A DNA stretch of 48,496 bases, from positions 1 to 48,496 of the forward strand of contig NZ_BBKT01000033.1 in assembly GCF_000747665.1 (NCBI RefSeq), in the 5' to 3' direction. Under the pieces are notes generated by a model that made no database searches, had not been told where the DNA came from, and worked only from the letters and a program-made list of their open reading frames with translations. The stretch's first letter is position 1; every line of letters starts with the position of its first letter. Positions 45,776-48,496 of this stretch are shown here, one piece after another. The position numbers were made by a program, and so were the translations under genes. Source of the DNA: Thermoanaerobacterium saccharolyticum. GTDB lineage: Bacteria; Bacillota; Thermoanaerobacteria; Thermoanaerobacterales; Thermoanaerobacteraceae.

Positions 45776-46111
45776 ATGAGCTTCGGGAAAATGAGAACTT
45801 TCGTGGACATTATCTCAATCAAACCGGTTAAGGACAGCGAGGGTTTCGTGGAAAAAGGGGATATCATTCTCGCTTCGGTAAGGGCATACAAGGAAGACAG
45901 GCATGGCAGCGAAAAATGGGCAAACAGGGCGGCGTTTTCACAGGCGTCCGCCCTGTTCCGCTTCCGCAAGATCCCGAACCTTGAAATCACCACAGATCTC
46001 GTACTCGTATGCAGCGACGGCAGGTACAACATTATCAGTGTAGAGGATGTGAAAGGGCGCGGAATGTATATTGAGGCGCTTGCGGAAAAGGTAAAATCAA
46101 GCAAAGCATAA
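45776..46111 (+). CDS. Phage head closure / head-tail adaptor protein
   Basis: A 111-residue protein of the SPP1 gp16-like adaptor type (MSFGKMRTFVDIISIKPVKD, then FRFRKIPNLEITTDLVLVCSDGRYNIISVEDVKGRGMYIEALAEKV). ATG 45776 has gaaaggagg upstream and starts the conserved part. It seals the filled head before tail joining. Confidence 0.82.
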   Translation: MSFGKMRTFVDIISIKPVKDSEGFVEKGDIILASVRAYKEDRHGSEKWANRAAFSQASALFRFRKIPNLEITTDLVLVCSDGRYNIISVEDVKGRGMYIEALAEKVKSSKA

Positions 46112-46128
46112 GAGGAGATGGCTGCAAC

Positions 46129-46560
46129 GTGGCTAAGGTGGAAGTTAAAATGCCGGAAGAGTTCTTGCTCAAGTTATCCAGATTTGGAGAAAGAACAGAC
46201 GAAATCATACCAAAGGTACTGGAAGCAGGCGGAGAAGTAGTGCTTTCAAAAGTGAAGTTCAACCTGCAGTCGGTTATCGGGAGCGGCACTAAATATCCGT
46301 CCAGATCAACCGGAGAGCTGGCAAGCGCATTGGGCCTCTCCCCTGCCAAGCAGGACAGGGACGGAAACCACAATATTAAAATCGGCTTTTCGGAGCCAAG
46401 AAAAGACGGGGAAAGCAATGCCAAGATTGCCAACATCATCGAGTACGGCAAATCCGGGCAGCCTCCAAGGCCCTTTTTGAAACCGGCAAAATCAGCGTCA
46501 AGGAAGCCTTGCATCGAAGCAATGAAGGCAAGACTGGAACAGGAGCTGAAACGGATATGA
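46129..46560 (+). CDS. HK97 gp10-like head-tail joining protein
   Basis: A 143-residue protein of the HK97-gp10 family (PEEFLLKLSRFGERTDEIIPKVLEAGGEVV, then YPSRSTGELASALG and the closing RPFLKPAKSASRKPCIEAM). The start is GTG 46129 with gaggagatgg upstream. Overlaps the next gene by four bases. Confidence 0.87.
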   Translation: MAKVEVKMPEEFLLKLSRFGERTDEIIPKVLEAGGEVVLSKVKFNLQSVIGSGTKYPSRSTGELASALGLSPAKQDRDGNHNIKIGFSEPRKDGESNAKIANIIEYGKSGQPPRPFLKPAKSASRKPCIEAMKARLEQELKRI

Positions 46561-46901
46561 GCATATTGTCAGAATTAAACTCGTTATTGGATGCTTTGGG
46601 TATCCCTGTTGAAACCGGCGTATTCAGCGGCGTACCGCCGGATGAGTACCTTGTCATAACTCCAATGACAGATACATTTGAAGTCTTTGCAGACAACCGC
46701 CCTCGCCATGAAGTGCAGGAGACGCAGTTGTCTTTGTTTGCCAAAGGCAATTATATGACACTCAAAAATCAGGTGGTGAAGGCGCTGCTGGACGCGGACT
46801 TTGCCGTTACAGACCGGCGGTATATAGGCCATGAGGACGATACCGGCTATCACCACTATGCCATTGATGTGGCAAAAGAATATGAAGTAAAGGAGGAATG
46901 A
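46557..46901 (+). CDS. Phage tail terminator/completion protein
   Basis: A 114-residue protein (SILSELNSLLDALGIPVETGVF, then DEYLVITPMTDTFEVFADNRPRHEVQETQLSLFAKGNY). Position between the gp10-like and major tail genes and this pattern match tail-completion proteins of clostridial siphoviruses. ATG 46557 overlaps the upstream stop. Confidence 0.8.
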   Translation: MSILSELNSLLDALGIPVETGVFSGVPPDEYLVITPMTDTFEVFADNRPRHEVQETQLSLFAKGNYMTLKNQVVKALLDADFAVTDRRYIGHEDDTGYHHYAIDVAKEYEVKEE

Positions 46902-46906
46902 AAAAC

Positions 46907-47506
46907 ATGGCCACAATCGGACTGGACAGGTTATATTATGCAAAAATAACCGAGAATGAAAACGGGGAAGAAACCTATGACACGCCTGTTCCGCTGGCCA
47001 AGGCTATTACGGCAGAGCTTTCTGTGGAACTGGCAGAGGCGACGCTTTATGCCGACGACGGAGCGGCGGAAGTGGTAAAAGAATTTCAAAGCGGCACCTT
47101 ATCTCTCGGTGTTGCGGACATCGGCGCTGCCGCTGCAGAGGTTTTGACAGGAGCCACCCTTGACGACAACAAGGTGCTGATTTCCGCCAGCGAGGATGGA
47201 GGCGCTCCTGTGGCTATTGGCTTTAGAGCCAAGAAAGCCAACGGCAAGTACCGGTATTTCTGGCTGTACCGCGTAAAATTCGGCATCCCGGCGACAAATC
47301 TGCAGACAAAAGGCGACAGCATCACCTTTTCGACCCCCACCATTGAAGGGACAGTCATGAGACGTAACAAACCAGATGGCCAAGGAAAGCACCCTTGGAA
47401 GGCGGAGGTCAGCGAAGACGATCCCGGAGTATTGCCCGCCACTATTACCGGCTGGTACACGCAGGTGTATGAGCCTGTCTTTGCTGCGGGAGGAGGCGGA
47501 GAGTAA
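46907..47506 (+). CDS. Major tail protein
   Basis: A 199-residue tail-tube protein of the phi13 type (MATIGLDRLYYAKITENENG, then TPVPLAKAITAELSVELAEATLYADDGAAEVVKEFQSG, and PATNLQTKGDSITFSTPTIEGTVMRR). ATG 46907 fits the known family start and lies 11 bases after ggagg; ATG 46898 is possible. It shares its last base with the first of the next gene. Confidence 0.88.
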   Translation: MATIGLDRLYYAKITENENGEETYDTPVPLAKAITAELSVELAEATLYADDGAAEVVKEFQSGTLSLGVADIGAAAAEVLTGATLDDNKVLISASEDGGAPVAIGFRAKKANGKYRYFWLYRVKFGIPATNLQTKGDSITFSTPTIEGTVMRRNKPDGQGKHPWKAEVSEDDPGVLPATITGWYTQVYEPVFAAGGGGE

Positions 47507-47889
47507 TGCAGGATAATGACAGAAGCGCGATTATCAAAATCGGCGATGAAGAATATCAGCTTATACTAACCACTAAAGCGACAAAGGAGATCGCTAAAAG
47601 GTACGGTGGGCTTGAGAATCTCGGTACCAAGCTGATGAAAACGGAAAACTTTGAGATGGCGCTGGACGAAGTGGTATGGCTGATTACGCTGCTGGCCAAC
47701 CAGAGCATCCTTATACACAACCTGAAAAATAAGGATAAGCGGGAGCTTCTGACCGAGGAGGCGGTGGAGCTTCTTACATCCCCGCTGGAGCTGGCGGCAT
47801 ACAAGAACGCAATCATGGAAGCGATGTTCAAAGGCACCAAAAGAAACGTTCAAAGTGAGGATGACTTAAAAAACACACCGGCCGGGTGA
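47506..47889 (+). CDS. Tail assembly chaperone (gpG-like)
   Basis: A 127-residue protein following the major tail gene (IKIGDEEYQLILTTKATKEIAKRYGGLENLGTKL). Place, size and the short overlapping frame behind it match the G / GT chaperone pair of siphoviruses. The next frame overlaps by four bases with its own GTG. Confidence 0.8.
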   Translation: MQDNDRSAIIKIGDEEYQLILTTKATKEIAKRYGGLENLGTKLMKTENFEMALDEVVWLITLLANQSILIHNLKNKDKRELLTEEAVELLTSPLELAAYKNAIMEAMFKGTKRNVQSEDDLKNTPAG

Positions 47890-48077
47890 GCGATGAGGAA
47901 TTGTTTACCCGGCTTTTATATTACAGCACTGTCCAGCTAAACCGCACCGAGGAAGAAGTATGGCTCATGCCTGTTGGGTACCTGCTTGATTTATGGGAGT
48001 GCCATAAGCAGTTTTTAGGGCTGTCCAAACCGAAGCGGATGCTGACCATTGATGATATTATCCCCACGGTGATTTAA
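47886..48077 (+). CDS. Second tail assembly chaperone frame (gpT-like)
   Basis: A 63-residue protein (SDEELFTRLLYYSTVQLNRTEEEVWLMPVGYLLDLWECHK). It starts at GTG 47886 inside the preceding gene end. In related phages this is either a separate protein or reached by ribosomal frameshift. No clear slippery heptamer is visible at the overlap, so independent translation is more likely. The tape measure gene expected next is cut off by an IS110-type element. Confidence 0.7.
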   Translation: MSDEELFTRLLYYSTVQLNRTEEEVWLMPVGYLLDLWECHKQFLGLSKPKRMLTIDDIIPTVI

Positions 48078-48092
48078 TTCCATGATAATGTA

Positions 48093-48121
48093 TTGCTTTT
48101 GTAAGTACAATCGTGTATAAT
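48093..48121 (+). promoter_or_regulatory. Strong promoter in the IS110 leader
   Basis: TTGCTT (48093-48098) and perfect TATAAT (48116-48121) are separated by 17 bases. It lies about 150 bases before the transposase start and would transcribe the leader. Confidence 0.7.
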
Positions 48122-48127
48122 AGAGAT

Positions 48128-48268
48128 GCAAGTGGAAACCATAATCCTTAAAGGGAGCATTCCTGTAATAAAGAAATATAAGATTTGAAATAAAAAGTAC
48201 CTCCTGATAAAATACAAGATGTCGATTGTTCATGAACACGACTCTCAAATAACAAGGAGGTACCTAAT
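48128..48268 (+). ncRNA. Candidate bridge RNA in the IS110 left-end leader
   Basis: IS110-group elements encode a structured bridge RNA, about 150-180 nt, in the non-coding left end; it selects target and donor. The leader here has the right place and size and a strong promoter. Its 3' part folds into a hairpin that includes gtacctcct / aggaggtac and an inner gtcg ... cgac with ttcatgaa. The assignment is from position and known biology; loop sequences were not matched to targets. Confidence 0.5.
48197..48263 (+). promoter_or_regulatory. Hairpin masking the transposase ribosome-binding site
   Basis: gtacctcct (48197-48205) is an exact complement of aggaggtac (48255-48263), the Shine-Dalgarno site of the transposase. 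Transcripts that start at the upstream promoter would hide this site, which could limit transposase synthesis. Confidence 0.6.
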
Positions 48269-48496
48269 ATGAAGTATAACCAAAATACAAAAATAATGCA
48301 AATAACAGAAAAGACATTAATTGTAGGTGTAGACATTGCTAAAGAGATACATCACGCTAGAGCTTTCGATTTCAGAGGAATAGAATACGGTAAGCGTATT
48401 GAATTTAGCAATGACATTGATGGAATGAAAAGATTTTTAAAATGGGCTGCAGATATTATGAATAAAAGCAACAAAGAGCATCTTATGGTTGGCATG
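48269..48496 (+). CDS. IS110-family transposase, 5' part (runs off the window)
   Basis: 76 codons from ATG 48269 with aaggaggt upstream. The sequence TLIVGVDIAKEIHHARAFDF shows the first acidic residue (VGVDIAK) of the RuvC-like DEDD catalytic domain of IS110 recombinases, followed by the usual KRFLKWAADIM region. The remaining domain and the C-terminal Tnp domain with its catalytic serine lie outside the window. Confidence 0.88.
   Translation, partial: MKYNQNTKIMQITEKTLIVGVDIAKEIHHARAFDFRGIEYGKRIEFSNDIDGMKRFLKWAADIMNKSNKEHLMVGM

Larger units (their letters stand above)
48078..48496 (+). mobile_element. IS110-family insertion sequence, left part
   Basis: After the last phage stop codon the composition returns to AT-rich and an IS110-type leader and transposase begin. 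The exact left boundary cannot be set because these elements lack terminal repeats. The right end is beyond the window. It interrupts the prophage before the tape measure gene. Confidence 0.75.

Noticed and set aside
45718-46104. Reverse-strand frame opposite the head closure gene
   Set aside because: It has low-complexity Ser/Leu content and no ribosome site, and the plus-strand protein there is a recognisable phage protein.
47880-47895. Programmed ribosomal frameshift between the two tail chaperone frames
   Set aside because: No X-XXY-YYZ slippery heptamer is visible at the overlap, and the second frame has its own GTG overlapping the stop.

Overview
The window reads as chromosome of a low-GC, thermophilic, saccharolytic Firmicute close to Thermoanaerobacterium. 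The best marker is the lipoprotein glucoamylase at 18122-20239, which I recognise as nearly the same as the T. thermosaccharolyticum enzyme. The AT-rich core genes (maltose-type permease, GH13, short alpha-glucan phosphorylase, whiA-HPr, dnaE-pfkA-pyk) agree with this. No database search was possible; names come from motifs and remembered families.

Layout. (1) 1-295: remnant of an ISLre2-type transposase on the minus strand. (2) 458-21708, core chromosome: sugar ABC permease; two paralogous CoA-dehydratase-activase-related proteins; a RodZ-like protein; an intracellular GH13 enzyme convergent with a glucan phosphorylase; a small unknown protein; whiA and HPr; a YtoI-like regulator; dnaE; a small DUF2007-like gene; pfkA and pyk; a thioesterase; glucoamylase; and the rRNA methyltransferase rlmD. 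Together these cover extracellular starch attack, uptake, intracellular cleavage and phosphorolysis, and the two committed glycolytic kinases. (3) 21709-30819: a visibly more GC-rich island starting at the 3' end of rlmD. It holds a small HTH protein, an OmpR-type regulator and sensor kinase, a LolD/FtsX-type ABC exporter, an AraC-GyrI regulator, a free GyrI protein and a DrrAB-type exporter. A 28-bp motif with the same spacing to a -10 box lies before the first exporter and again before the AraC-DrrAB block, so one response regulator may control both. (4) 30820-48077: a GC-rich, heavily decayed siphovirus-type prophage. Replication genes (SNF2 helicase, family A polymerase, primase) carry single-base deletions; the large terminase, portal, protease and capsid N-terminus are gone; the tail-proximal genes 44715-48077 are intact. 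Two AT-richer cargo modules in it are intact: a Panacea (DUF4065)-type toxin-antitoxin pair and a reverse-strand DUF2089 regulator plus membrane protein behind a perfect 14-bp inverted repeat. An HNH endonuclease gene lies inside the SNF2 gene and splits it. (5) 48078-48496: left end of an IS110-family element, with a likely bridge-RNA promoter and a hairpin that covers the transposase ribosome-binding site; the gene runs off the window.

Broken genes fall into two classes. Outside the prophage, three genes (rodZ, the DUF2007-like gene and the FtsX permease, the last twice) each carry one extra A in runs of 8-10 A, which could be sequencing error or could be rescued by polymerase slippage. In the prophage nearly all lesions are single-base losses in short runs plus large deletions, which looks like true decay. 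I saw no tRNA, rRNA or CRISPR array.
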